From Sipunculus nudus (Eukaryota; Annelida; Sipuncula; Golfingiida; Sipunculidae), in contig CM049309.1 of assembly GCA_026874595.1 (NCBI GenBank), positions 4,130,076-4,194,075 on the forward strand: 64,000 nucleotides of DNA. The letters run 5' to 3'. Numbering within the stretch: position 1 is the stretch's first letter; each line of letters opens with the position of its first letter. Below the pieces are notes generated by a model. It did not search any database. It worked only from the letters and a program-made list of their open reading frames with translations, and was not told the DNA's origin. This document shows, piece after piece, positions 12,001 through 27,000 of this stretch. Both the position numbers and the translations under genes were made by a program.

Positions 12001-15000
12001 TCACACGAAAACTAATCAGCAATATTTAATTTATAAATAACAAATAATCGTAAATAATACATTTACACGCGGCTCCCATGCATGCGAGACTGCTGCTAAG
12101 AACGGCCTTCAAAAGTTGCAATATTATCGCCCACTTGCCGGCCCAAAAACGATGTCTGTCAGGAAGATATTCAGGAAACCCTTCCAGTATAAACCGCACA
12201 GTGCTTTCAGGAAATCAACCTGATTTCAAGATTCTGAATTTCTTGATTAAACCGCGGTTTTAAGTGGAGATTTTACGGTACAGAGCAGTCACATGTCACA
12301 GTTAATGTCTCCTAGCATACTGTCCAATTCTACAATTACAGAGCAGTCACATGTCACAGTGAATGTCTCCCAGCCTTATGTCCAACTCTACAATCACAGA
12401 GTAGTTGCATGTCACAATGCATGTCTCCCAGCATGCTTTCTCACTCTACAATTACAGAACAGTCACATGTCACAGTGAATGTCTCCAAGCATAATGTCCA
12501 ACTCTACAATTACAGAGCAGTCACATGTCACAGTGAATGTCTCCCAACATACTTTCCAATTCTACAATTACAGAGCACACACATGTCACAGTTAATGTCT
12601 CCCAGCATGCTGTCCAATTCTACAATTACAGAGCAGTCACATATCACAGTGAATGTCTCCCAGCATGCTGTCCAACACTACAATCACAGAGCAGTCACAT
12701 GTCATAGTGAATGTCTCCTAGCATACTGTCCAACTCTACAATTACAGACGGTCACATGTCACAATGAATGTCTCCAAGCATACTGTCCAATTCTACAAAG
12801 CAGACACATGTCACAGTGAATGTCTCCCAGCATGCTGTCCAATTCTACAATTACAGAGCAGTCACATGTCACAGTGAATGTCTCCCAGCATGCTGTCCAA
12901 CTCTATTATCACAGAGCAGTCACATGTCACAGTGAATGTCTCCTAGCATACTGTCCAACTCTACAATTACAGAGCAGTCACATGTCACAGTTAATGTCTC
13001 CCAGCATGCTGTACAATTCTACAATTACAGAGAACTCACATGTCACAGTGAATGTCTCCCAGCATGCTGTCCAACACTACAATCACAGAGCAGTCACATG
13101 TCACAGTGAATGTCTCCTTGCATACTGTCCAACTCTACAATTACAGACGGTCACATGTCACAATGAATGTCTCCCAGCCTTATGTCCAACTCTACAATTA
13201 CAGACAGTCACATGTCACAGTGAATGTCTCCCAGCATACTGTCCAATTCTACAAAGCACACACATGTCACAGTGAATGTCTCCCAGCATGCTGTCCAATT
13301 CTACAATTACAGAGCAGTCACATGTCACAGTGAATGTCTCCCAGCATGCTGTCCAACTCTACAATCACAGAGCAGTCATATGTCACAGTGAATGTCTCCT
13401 AGCAAACTGTCCAACTCTACAATTACAGAGCAGTCACATGTCACAGTGAATGTCTCCTAGCATACAGTCTAACTCTACAATTACAGAGCAGTCACATATG
13501 TCACAGTGAATGTCTCCCAGCATGTTGTCCAATTCTACAATTACAGAACAGTCACATGTCACAGTGAACGTCTCCCAGCCTTATGTCCAACTCTACAATC
13601 ACAGAGTAGTCACATGTCACAATACATGTCTCCCAGCATGCTTTCTCGCTCTACAATCACAGAGCAGTCACATGTCACAGTGAATGTCTCCTAGCATACT
13701 GTCCAACTCTACAATTACAGAGCAGTCACATATGTCACAGTGAATGTCTCCCAGCATGCTGTCCAACTCTACAATCACAGAGCAGTCACATGTCACAGTG
13801 AATGTCTCCTAGCATACTGTCCAACTCTACAATTACAGACGGTCACATGTCATAGTGAATGTCTCCTAGCATACTGTCCAACTCTACAATTACAGACAGT
13901 CACATGTCACAGTGAATGTCTCCCAGCATACTGTCCTATTCTACAATTACAGAGCACACACATGTCACAGTGAATGTCTCCCAGCATGCTGTCCTATTCT
14001 ACAATTACAGAGCAGTCACATGTTACAGTGAATGTCTCCCAGCATGCTGTCCAATTCTACAATTACAGAGCACACACATGTCACAGTGAATGTCTCCCAG
14101 CATGCTGTCCAATTCTACAATTACAGAGCACACACATGTCACAGTGAATGTCTCCCAGCATGCTGTCCAATTCTACAATTACAGAGCAGTCATATGTCAC
14201 AGTGAATGTCTCCCAGCATGCTGTCCAACTCTACAATCACAGAGCAGTCACATGTCACAGTGAATGTCTCCTAGCATACTGTCCAACTCTACAATTACAG
14301 AGCAGTCACATGTCACAGTGAATGTCTCCTAGCATACTGTCCAATTCTACAATTACAGAGCAGTCACATGTCACAGTGAACGTCTCCCAGCCTTATGTCC
14401 AACTCTACAATCACAGAGTAGTCACATGTCACAATGCATGTCTCCCAGCATGCTTTCTCACTCTACAATCACAGAGCAGTCACATGTCACAGTGAATGTC
14501 TCCTAGCATACTGTCCAACTCTACAATTACATAGCAGTCACATATGTCACAGTGAGTGTCTCCCAGCATGCTGTCCAATTCTACAATTACAGAGCAGTCA
14601 CATGTCACAGTGAACGTCTCCCAGCCTTATGTCCAACTCTACAATCACAGAGTAGTCACATGTCACAGTGAATGTCTCCCAGCATGCTGGACAACTCCAC
14701 AATCACAGAGTAGTCACATGTCACAGTGAATGTCTCCCAGCATGCTGTCCAACTCTAAAATCACAGAGCAGTCACATGTCACAGTGAATGTCTCCCAGCA
14801 TGCTGTCCAACTCAACAATCACAGAGCAGTCACATGTCACAGTGAACGTCTCCCAGCCTTATGTCCAACTCTACAATTACAGAGCAGTCACATGTCACAG
14901 TGAATGTCTCCCGGCATGCTGGACAACTCTACAATCACAGAGTAGTCACATGTCACAGTGAATGTCTCCCAGCCTTATGTCCAACTCTACAATTACAGAG

Positions 15001-18000
15001 CAGTCACATGTCACAGTGAATGTCTCCCAGCATGCTGGACAACTCTACAATCACAGAGTAGTCACATGTCACAGTGAATGTCTCCCAGCATGCTGTCCAA
15101 CTCTACAATCACAGAGCAGTCACATGTCACAGTGAATGTCTCCCAGCATGCTGTCCAACTCTACAATCACAAAGCAGTCACATGTCACAGTGAATGTCTC
15201 TCTGCATGCTGTCCAACTCTACAATCACAGAGCAGTCACATGTCACAGTGAATGTCTCCCAGCATGCTGTCGACATCCACAATCACAGAGTAGTCACATG
15301 TCACAGTGGATGTCAGAATAAGAATTGCGTACTTTTAAAAGTTTTAAGTATAAATTTTAGAATAAGATAACTATCAAAGTGCAACTGTAGTACGTACTAT
15401 GTATTATTGAAAAATTACACTATTTGGAAATAATATATTTCCAAATTTATATTTAATATATTAAAAAAAAATACTCCAGTACTTACTGCGGGTACTTTGA
15501 CTCTTGTAGTGTACCATATTATTAGCCATGAACTAAAAAGAAAAGAACAAACATGTAATTTCAAATTTTATAAAGCATTTAATTATATTTTTAATTTAAA
15601 GCTTTAAACTGACTTTAATTTAATAAGCACAATATAAACAAGAATAAATCATTTCATGAGGTATTTATATTTCACGGTCACTCATTTCCCACATTTATTA
15701 ATACTATCACTTGAAGAATCAAGCACCAATTTCATTTGCTGAGCTACAGTGTCTTGCAAAACAAAGACAGGTGTACCCAAATCACAGTTATATGGCACCT
15801 TTTATGATAAAAATAACTGGTATGATGTGAGAATGAGAACTGACATAATCTATAATTTCTGTGTATATTCCTCTAAGTCACAGATTGCTTTTTACAGGTG
15901 GTATATACCCATAAATTCAACATGCGACCTTCAGGTTTAGTGTTCATAAAAAATGGCAGCCCCCATGAGGGGTTTCCAGAAACTAAGAAAAATGAACCTG
16001 TCAGAGTTTGATAAGGGTGTGGGCATGCAACATGAAGTACTCTTGAGGACAAAGTCCAAACAAGGATCTATGGAGACATTGGTGTCAAGAGGGACTTGTA
16101 TCAGAAAAATTTAGGGTGGAATAACACTTTTTACCACACCCAAATCCTCAAATTACAGTAGATTTCAACAAAAATTGAACTATTCAACACATAGAATTAG
16201 AAGTGATAAATGTGACATGAAAAGTCTTGTTACATTAATGTCAACAAAAAAGTTGAAGATGTGTCATCCAGAGCCTCTTTATAATAAACCTGAATCCTCT
16301 CTATACACAGTGGAGTTACCTGGAACTGTAGGTGAGGGATGTAGTAGTCATTCTTCTCCTGTATGGCGTCACACATTGGTATAGCCAGCAGGTAACCCAA
16401 CTGAAATCAAACACACAATGATCCAACTCAACCAAAATATCTTATACCTTAACAATTTAAAAACAAGTAAAATTTATGTCAATCTTTCATGGTTCAAAGG
16501 TTTACACTGATCTTTATCTTGAGTATGAACATAAAAGCAAAACAGATTTTCAGGAACAAAGGCATCTTCCGAGCTTAAACAAATTCTAAAGCAAAAAAAA
16601 AAAAAGACAACTTGAAGGGGTCTATTTCTCACGCTCTCTCTGTGGCACACTGGACACACATGGAAGATCTCAGCAGGTGAAGTAACACAAGGTTTATTTG
16701 CACAATCAGCAGAGGAACTGGCAGACGCTCAGTTTAAAACTACATGGACAAAAACCCAACTGACATCCCTAAGCTTGGTTTCTTATGACTTAAATAATGC
16801 TAAATATAAAATTATGCTGTAAAATCATAAATGCTATACTAATCATGTGAAACTTAAAATATGAATTATAAAATATAATATTATATCAGTCAATATTCAT
16901 ATGAACAGTATATGCCATGCACACATAATTAAGTGCTATATTGTTTTCAAATAATAATAAAATATGATAGTATTTGAATCATTATTCCTATAAACAGTGG
17001 CTGAACATGCACCCACAATTAGGTGTTATACTATCATTAATTAGTAATCAACTGGAATGTATAATACACTAAGATATAAAGTCACTTTACAAACTGACAT
17101 ATACTTTATATCATTTAAAGGGTGCCAAAGTGTACAATACTTTGAATGTGAAATCTTCAGATTAAGTGGTTTTCAACTGTGCACATCTCCTATTGACAGG
17201 GCTTGACACAAAATTTATGTGTCATGAATGGTAACTTTTATGAATGATGAACGATAACTTTTATGAATGATGAACAATTACTTTCATGACTGATGTAATG
17301 TTAACCTCTTTATCATACATACATACACATTTGTACAATAACTCTTTCCATTTAACCACTGAATGCATTGACTGTTTTTGCTGGGTTTCACCACCAAGTT
17401 GTTGGCACAGGGCCAGGAATGTTCAGACCAATGAAAGCAGGCTATCTCAGGTTCCAAATTAGAAAGCCTGGCTATAACAAGCAGTGCTCAAATGGAAGGA
17501 GCTGAATGAATGCAGCATATAAGTTATAACCACAGTGTAAGGAGTGTAAATTAATACTGCAGAAGGATAACTTGCAGAAAAAGGTTCTTAAGTATGAATG
17601 TAGTATAACATCACTATATAGTACTGAACTTACCTGTGGTAAATAGATAACGCTGCACTCCTTGAAGCTGTCACTCAGCTGTTTGAGCTCCTCCTGGGCC
17701 ACCTTTGCCATGAAGTCAGGGAGACCAGTGTACGTTCTCTTCTCTACAATTAATATCAACCACAACTTGTCAAAATACATGTATACTACTTGTAAGAATA
17801 ACCAAAAAAATGAACAGATGGTAACAAATATATTTTAAAACAAACATATTTACAGGCAGAAGAGTATCACCAAAGAAAAATCATTACTAAATGTTCATTA
17901 TATGGGCAAGTTGTAGGAAATGTCTCTAAAAAATTTAACATGTTCCAGTGATTGTAGTCCTGCACAATGTTCAGTATCCTCTTGTGATACTGCTGGTACA

Positions 18001-21000
18001 TACACCTCCCGGGGGGGGGGGGGGGGCACTGGCCCTATTTTTACCTGGTTTTAATGATTGCTCTCGCTGAAACACATCAAGGAAATGACATAAGTTTGGA
18101 TAGCAAGCACCTACATTTGATTGGAATGAATGATGCCATGCTTTAATGTATAATTTAAACAGAATATTATTTGATACATACAGTAAGCTATACCAGGGGG
18201 GTAATTGTCCAGGGGGGCAATTGTTTTGGGGGTAATTGATCAGGGGTAATTGTCACAAAGGTAATTGTTGTAGGGGGAATTGGGGAGGGGGGGTAGTTAT
18301 CTTGGGGGACCGGGGCCTGGGGGGAGGGTAGTTGTCGTGTTGTGATCAAACAAAAGAAATCAATGCATTTCTTGAATGATTAATGCAGGATATATTATAC
18401 ACATATGTATCTAAAGCCTCAGCTTCAATCTGCAGTTTAGATAAAATTTTAAAATCAGAGCTTATAAAACATTTTAATACTCGTATGAAAAATTACTTTT
18501 CCTATTTTTTTTTTACATTTATTCAACAGTACAATAATTTAAGGGTGTATCACTGACTGCTCAAAGGGGCAGGCAGCTTACTTTCATCAAGCGCTGGGTC
18601 CACATGCTGCTTCACAACAAAACGGTTCTGCACAGCTGACTCCTTGAAATCTACCTGCAAAGTACAAACAATCATACAAATTCTTATCACCAACTTCATA
18701 AACCTATTGACACTGTCAGTCTGTTCATCTAATCATATTATTAACTAACATATATATCCTGAAATCCAGTAATAAAGATGAAATGTAAAAGTGTATAAAT
18801 TAAAAATATAAGACTCCTTTTTTTATCTATACAATACATTAACTGTATCAAATTTCTGTTGGTTATTGGAAAAGTCCAAGGAGTATAATTTGGGTTAGCA
18901 TTATGAGATACCATATATACTGTATTACATTATAAGAAAGTAAAATGTATCATAACCACATACTGGCAGTAATTGTGACTTGATTAAAACAAAGAGCTGA
19001 AAAAAAATCTTTAAATATTTCATAAATCAATAATTAATATCAAATAGATGTACATTATATGAAACCAATTTTAAGAATTTCAAAAGTTGCAACAGAAAGG
19101 TACATATTACATCACTGCAAAGACATGCAATATTACCTTCATAAAAATAAAACAATGAAATCCTAGAACACTGGTTTAATTGAATGATTACAGGTTTCAT
19201 ACAAAACTACTTCATAATACTAAATAAGCCAAAACAGCAGCAGGTTTATGAAAGGTTGACAGAATTATATTTTTACTCACTATCTTGTCAATAAGTTGTG
19301 AGATTCTATGCAGATCCTCTTGTGGAACTTCCTTAAACTACCATGAAAAACTTATTTTTATCATTAAAGGCACAAACATACTAATGACAAATGGGTCAGG
19401 ATGCTCAACTTCAGTATAAGGTATGCTCATTGACTAATAAGATTGTACTCAAATTAGAACATTACAATTGGATATGGGTAATAACAAGTGACCCATGGGT
19501 CATGACGCTCAGCCGACTGACATGTTGATAATATGTCCTTGCACAGACAACAAATAAAGATAGGTGGCATCACTGTTTATGCATATTAGCATAATTTCAT
19601 CAAAACCCATAAGCACAACAAATTTGATGACAATCCAACCAGCCTTACATGAGGAATCTGGCAACTTGTGTGTATTTTGCATTGTTTCTAGGGTGCTAAA
19701 ACATGCCCTAAAACTCTGAGAATACAGGTCTCTGTGACCCAATTTCAGGTTTCTGGGGAGAACTTTTGAGGAACTCTCAGGATGTCAAGTTAGAAGATTC
19801 TGGGCCCCATGGTTATTATTTGTGCCCTACTTTGGTATTGAATTTTCAATTATTCTGAGGGGTGCTTATAAGCCCCATAGCTAAAAAAATATGGGTAACA
19901 GAGACCTTAATTCAAGTTTCCAAGGAGACTTTTCACAGATCTCCCTGGATGTCATGTTTGAAGATTCTAGGACCAATGGTTACAATTTGAGCCCTGTTAA
20001 GGGAAGACCACATCTTTGAAGGTCTCATTATTAGCGAAATAAATTGTGTTAAAATTTTTAAAAAATTTAGGTTGTGCCACCAGTCCGCAAGAACTGATAA
20101 AACACGTAATCCATGATGAATATGCATGCAAAGAATAAAGCCGAACAATGCTATAGTTGTTCAGATACAAGAGCTTTTGTATCAAATTCTTAGTTATTTT
20201 AGGAGGTACTTCTAAGCCCCATAGCTCGGAGGATATGGGTAACAGAGACCTAATTTCAGGAGTTTTTTATGGACCTCCCAGGATGTCAAGAAAGAAGATT
20301 CCAGGTCAAATAGTTATGATTTGTGCCCTGTTAACAGACGACAACATCTTTTAAGGTCTCAAAATAGATAAAAAATAAAAAAATACAAGTAGTGCCACCA
20401 TTCTGGAAACACTGATGTAACACTCTATGATTAATATCCATGCAAAAACTCATGGTGATCAATGCATTAGTTGTTCAGATACTTGAGCTTTTGTATCAAA
20501 TTTTTCATTATTCCGGGGGGTACTTCGGAGCCCCCATAGCTTGAAGAATATTAGTAACAGAGACCTAATTCCAGGTTTCCAAGAAGACTTTTTATGGACC
20601 TCTCTGGATGTAAAGTGAGAAGATTTCAGGTCCAGCGGTTACGATTTGTGCCTTGTTAACGGACAGAAGGACGGATGGCCGGACGGACAACGGACAAAGG
20701 GTGATCACTATAGCTCAGATGACTTACAGTCAGCTGAGCTAATAAAGAAATTGTAGCTGGTGCCATCTGATACTACTATTAAAGATCAATGAGCAAATCA
20801 AGTTTCATTTGCTTTTTAAATAGTAGCCATTAATAACTTGAACAATTATTTGGTCAGGTAAAGTTAATAGCACACGAGAACTTTGCAGGTGGAAATTAAA
20901 GTGGTATCGCTTTTTTACTGAATTTAAGGTGCTGCCACCTAGTGATAAGTTATGCATTACCATTGTAACTTGTCTTTTCGGAAATGCTTGAATTTGAATG

Positions 21001-24000
21001 TTTGAAAGAAAGTGACATACTACAGTGCTGTTATTGTTTATGTACCTAAAATAATGTACTACCTCTCTCCAGTGTTAAAGACTGATGTTCTTATAATAAT
21101 GAATGACTTTGTCTCATTTAAAGTTCCCTATTGTAATGTATGGTAACATGTGACAGCAGTTAATTAGCCTGGAAACATAGTACCTTATCAAAGATGTCAA
21201 TGGAAACCTGTTGGGCTGCTATCTTGTCAGCAATTAGTACAGCACTAACAGCAGTCTAAAAGAAACCATACCAGTGCATGCCAAGGTATAACAAATACAA
21301 TGAAAAACAGTTAACCAAAACCTTGTTCATAAAAAAACAGTTCATCCAAAAATTAACAATGATAATGAAAATAATTTCTTTATGTGAAAGGTATTATTTA
21401 AAACTGTAATATTTTTTGGTTATATGCATGTCACTTTGATGAACCAATGAAAGCATGTTTCTTGGTCTTCCTAAAATTAAGAAAAACATGTGTGAACAGT
21501 CTAAAATCACCATCTTAAAGATCACGTCAGAACAATTTAAAACTGTTTTGGCTGTGTGTGCCTGTGTATCTGTGTGTGTACATGTGCCAACCTTATACAG
21601 TGCCTGCCACTCTCCCACAGAAGCCTTGGCTTGTCTCATCCTTGCCAAAATCCGCTAAAGTAAATAAAAAGAGCACCTTATAAAGCCTAAACATGGAAGG
21701 TAGTAAAATATACTTAAAAAGGAACCTATTCACAAACCATGAGTATTAACTACACATGAAGTATAGTGTTTTCTCCTTAAATTATTAAAGTATCTGGGGA
21801 TATTTTGTTGTAAAACTGCTTGTTTACTCCTATACACAGGTGGAAATAAACTTGCATCTGGTGTGATCAGAGTAGCAAAAGATAAAGTGCCGCCCATTGC
21901 TGGCCATACTACGCAACTTCACACAACAAGATTTTTTAAGCTTCCAACCAGTATTTCTACTGAGTTCTCCTTTCATGTTTCTTCTACCTGTTTGGTAATT
22001 GTCATGGCATGAACAAGAAGTCTTGTTATGATAAACAGACTCAGACACAAGTAGACTGAGAACCATAACAAGTGAGTTGGAGATATGAAATAAATGTGCT
22101 GGGATGGTTTTGCTGGGAAACAATTCTATCCAGCCAAACTGAACTAACTGCAGTAGACAAAAAGCATATTATTGCAAATGTTGATATACCATTACACCAT
22201 CCTCTGATATTTCAGAGATATTACGACACTTTTTACATTTACATAACAGGCAATATCTTGCTCAAATTTTTTTCATATTTCTAAACATTTAAAGAGTTAC
22301 TGCAGACATGGGTTTCTTTAGGATAAGTGGAATCTTAGTAGATTTTACAATTAATATCCAATGTGTTTGACCTCAGAGAATCCATCAAAATGATGAGTTT
22401 GACAAGTCATGGGAGCCATAATGATGGGTTTAACTTACTGGTACACTTTTCATTGTGGCCAGGGCATTAGATAATGCTGTTGTAACTTCCAGGTTCCTGG
22501 GGTTGGCAAAGAAAGCCACTGCCTCCTGTCGCTTCTGGATTTTGTCAATACTCTTAAGAGGTTGCTGAAACCACTGTCTGTTAGTGACATAATAAAATAC
22601 AGCAACATTTATATGGAAAGGTTTTCCATATAATATAAGTGGTATTTTATGTTGAGCACATACTAAACATGCAATATACAGTTCCATGTGGACAATGAAT
22701 GCAAGCAATAAGAATATTTTAATCTAAAATGATATAAGGAGATAAATGTAAACTGTTCATAACTGTTAAATGACAAAAACACTTCAAACATTAAAAATTA
22801 TTATAACAATGGGCATTGACAATTTGATTAGTAAAATATTTGTTGTATGATATTAAATCAACTGAATAGCTCAGAAATTATACAAGTTTATTAACAGTGG
22901 AAACTTTAATGTGTACATGAATTCTATGATAAATATAGGTTTCCAACATTTAAATATAAGCTAAAGTTTTACATGTGCAACAAGGATACAGCCATGGATA
23001 TGTAATCAATGATATATGATTTCAATATTCAGACCAAGTAACATCTTACTGAATTGTCACAACAGAAACTCCCAAAAAATGATTTATAACATTTATAGAA
23101 TAATAAAAACATAAAACTCAAATAACTAACATAATTATAAAATGGGAAGAACTTTGGGTAAAATATGAATGACCTTGACCTCTTCACTGACAAAATCATC
23201 ATCATATAGTACCAGTAATAAGGTAAATATCTGATGTCTGTCAAGCCAGTTAACTGTATCTGGTGACATACCAAACATAAAACTTCCAACTGCAGTTTGC
23301 ACCATAGATACCTTTAAACATCACTCTTATTACATCTGCCAAGGAAGTTAATTTTCCATTTCCCTGTGTTTGTTTCTGTTTAAACAGAATAACCACAATA
23401 TTCAGAACTTTTGCCTCAGATGTGGTAAGTACTACTGAGTGTCATTCTCATATAATCTTCTGTTTATTTCCCTTTTCTAGCTTAATTACAATATGCTCTT
23501 TGAACAGAGGAAGGTTTATTGATGAGTTCCTATGATTAAAATGAAGGACCGTGAATCTCCCTTCCATCAGGAGTAGTTTCTACTCGTACAAACCTCTTCC
23601 ATTTAGTCAGTGTGGGACGACCAGGACTACTTTTCTCAACTGTCATTCTTTGAAATCAACATTTGTTACATTTCAAGGAAACACACAGTTCCTGTTACAT
23701 TTCACATGCCTAGGTTACAATTTATTACTTGTTCTGTGTAGAGCCTGGAGCCGTGTTAGCCACACATATGCGGCTGGCTTAGACAAAAAGACGGCTGACT
23801 TTAGTAGTATGCAAAGTTTTTTTGGCTCGACTTAGCTCACAAAATGTCACCTTTTCATTTGATGATTTTATGTTGTACCCTTAATATTTAAACAAGTTAT
23901 CTATATTACATGTGACCCCTATATTTTTTGGTATGTCAGTCTTGAACATGTATTATAATGCCGGTAGCTTCAAATTTGTCAGTCAGCATCAAAATCAACA

Positions 24001-27000
24001 AAACAAACATTGTATTTGTCTGTATATGTTTCAGGCATTTTTGATTGTAAAAGATTTATCTTTTTGTCAGTATTATATCTTTCTCAGGCCAAACAGAGTT
24101 GCACAAAATCAGCTTACTTCGGCTTAATGATATATTGGAGCCTCCTGAAACATTCGCCTTGGCTCAGTTTGATCTTAACTCAGCTGGCGTCGGCACCAGG
24201 CTTTAGTACGGTGAAGTCCTTAACGCAAAAACACCCATGTTTATGTAAGTTGCCTTAAAAAAAATCTTGTCAAACATTTCCCTCTTCATTACTTATATAC
24301 CTACACTGCTGGTTTATTTTAAAGCCCCGGTGCATTGTGGGTGGCAGATTTTGATGCCCCTACACTGTAACCAGCAGAGTCATACTGTTGTGAGTTTGAT
24401 TCTGTGCAATGTGGACCCTGAATATCCTCCCCAAAAGAAAATTACATTTATTTTATCTACACAATAATTATATAACAGAACATGTTGTAATTATATATGA
24501 AGAAAAATCTGTATCATAAGCATTTCTAAGTGAGTTTACAGGACATGTCAGTGAAGAGACAAGTTAGGGTACCTAAGTGTTCTACTGCCAATCTGTGAGC
24601 GGCATCGATTCAAAATCCCTGTAAACATGAAGCCAGTGAGAATTAACACTGACATGGTTAATTAAAAGTGACCAAAAGGTCAGGACACTCAGCTATTGAT
24701 CTCCAAAGTAAACATTAATAGAGATCTGTATTACAGTGAAATATGAGTAATAATATAAGCCCACTCATAGGACTGGTCTTTCAGACAGGTGTGACTATAT
24801 GTAAGAGTGGTGGTTTAAAAAAAGCCCTGTTGCTGGGCAACAAAAAACATGCCTCAATGTAGATTTCAGTTTGATGGAATGATAACTCTCTATACCATGC
24901 CAGCCTAAACAGTTTACTAAAGATGTCAATTTAAATTTCATGAGAGTAAATGTTTGTAGCCAGTTAAGAATATGATATGGTGCCAGTCTGATATAATATG
25001 AATATTGACACCTGACCTTATTTCTATTAATACGTTTAATATATATTACTCTACAACAATATAAAAACTGGTACTTCATATATTATGTTATGAATATCAC
25101 TAACCATAGAGACTCAGTCCCTCCTTTGAGCTGCCAGCCTTGTACACAGAGGGGTGTCCTTCCTTCTTAAATATCTGTAATGCACTGTAAATGGAACATA
25201 TTAATACACAGTAAAAATTGCCACTAATACAGGTAAAGATACAGGTTCACATGAGATCAAAACCAAAATTTCATTTTGTCAAAGAAAAATATTTGTTATT
25301 GCTTGTAATTAAAATGGAGAACAAAATACTTTTGTGATATCAACAAAATTTAAAACCACTGATCCCTATACAAATAATACTCCCTTTTTGAACTGATTCT
25401 TAGCTGTTTATTCTCTCTTTGAGGATTCTATCAACACATCGTAGGAGCAGGTATCTACTCTGGTGATATGTAAACTGTTAGCCACCTGCTGTGAAACAGT
25501 AGTTCATGACTTTACTACAGTACATGATCTTGCTTATAAAAATGTACTGACACAGGAACTAAAAATCACTGAGTGCTAAGTAAGCATTTCACTCCTCAAA
25601 CTCACCTGTAGGTATTTTCATCCATCATCATCAAGTCATCACTAGAAAAAGATGCAAGAAAAAGTTATCAATTAAAACTTATTTCACCAAAACAATCTAC
25701 TGAAATCTCCATTAAACTCTATCATGTCAGGACATTGAGGAAATTTAACATTTAAAATCATTGATGGGTTTTACTTTAGTGTCTTTATCTCTCACCAGGG
25801 GTCAGCACAAAAGGACCTTTGCATGTAAACCAGAATACACATGAAAATGTTTCTCTTTGGTAAAATGGGTAAAATAAAAAAAATCTCATTCCTTTTGTTT
25901 TTAAATATCATCTTAAAAATATTGTGGTATTTTTCATTCACACTTTTAGAAACCAGGCTAATTATGATATTTAGGTTCCATTTTGTTACTTAAAATTCAT
26001 CAATAATAAACAAGGGTACATTAAAGTGTAGCATACCCTTGCACAGGAGCATTAATAGAATGGGTGTATTACACAGACCAAAAATCAGGAGGGCAGTTCT
26101 GTGACCTTGACCACTAACCCCATGACCTTAATATCATAAGGGTTCTTCCACTATGGGTGGGTGAACAGTATGTGAAAGACTGAATGTTTGGGATGAAATT
26201 TTGGCTTAAGATGCATCCACAAGCTTTTAAAATAAACACAGTGGCCTTGACCTTTGACCCCATGACCTAAAATTAATTCTGTTCTTCCTTTTTAGGGGGC
26301 TGAGCCATATGTGAAAGACTGAAGTTTAGGAAGAAATATTTGGCTGGAAATGAGTGCACAAGCTTTCCAAAGAAGTGTGTATGACAGTTTGGCTTAAAAT
26401 GGGTCCAACAGCTTTTTCAAGAAGAGGGTCCTGTAGCCTTGAACTTTGACCCCGTAACCTCAAAATCAATAGGATTCTTCATTCATGGTTGGGTGAGCCA
26501 TATATGAAAGATGAAAGGTTTTGGTCAAATGACTTGGTTTAAAATTGGTCCACAAAAGATGCACATACACAAACGGAGGCGTATTGTTACTTTATCACTT
26601 CCTGCAACTTTGTTGTGAGGGGATAACAGATAATAACCTGACAGTTCTCATGTAGAAACCTATTTGGTATTCAAGATATTTTACAATAACAAAGGTAAAT
26701 AGTCTTTACTATTACAGAGTAACATTACTCTTCCAAAATATAGGAATATTACTCTTCAAAAACATAGGAATATTACTCTTCCAAATCATAGGAATATTAC
26801 TCTTCCAAAACAGGGGTACTTCACTGTTACAAACAGAGGAATATTATTGTTACAGTATCTCAATATATATTATCATTGTAATTAATGACAACATACATGT
26901 TCATGACCTCGAGTGACAAGACAGGGACTGCTGTTCCTGGTCCCTCCAGTTCAATCCCGACACGATTCTTCTCCAGGTATTTTAGTAATCCTCCCAAGGC

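Noticed and set aside
9945-15318. CRISPR array
   Set aside because: Units are contiguous with no unique spacers, inside a eukaryotic intron. The same holds for the 31-, 33-, 40- and 44-bp arrays.
10123-15321. Many plus-strand open frames of 60-150 codons ([14 protein letters not shown]-type repeats)
   Set aside because: They are frame shadows of the 58-bp minisatellite, which is built from the antisense of an MSH5 splice junction; frames shift between units.
24340-24430. Possible tRNA-derived SINE with GAGTTTGATTCTG
   Set aside because: The B-box match is weak and no A box or body was found.
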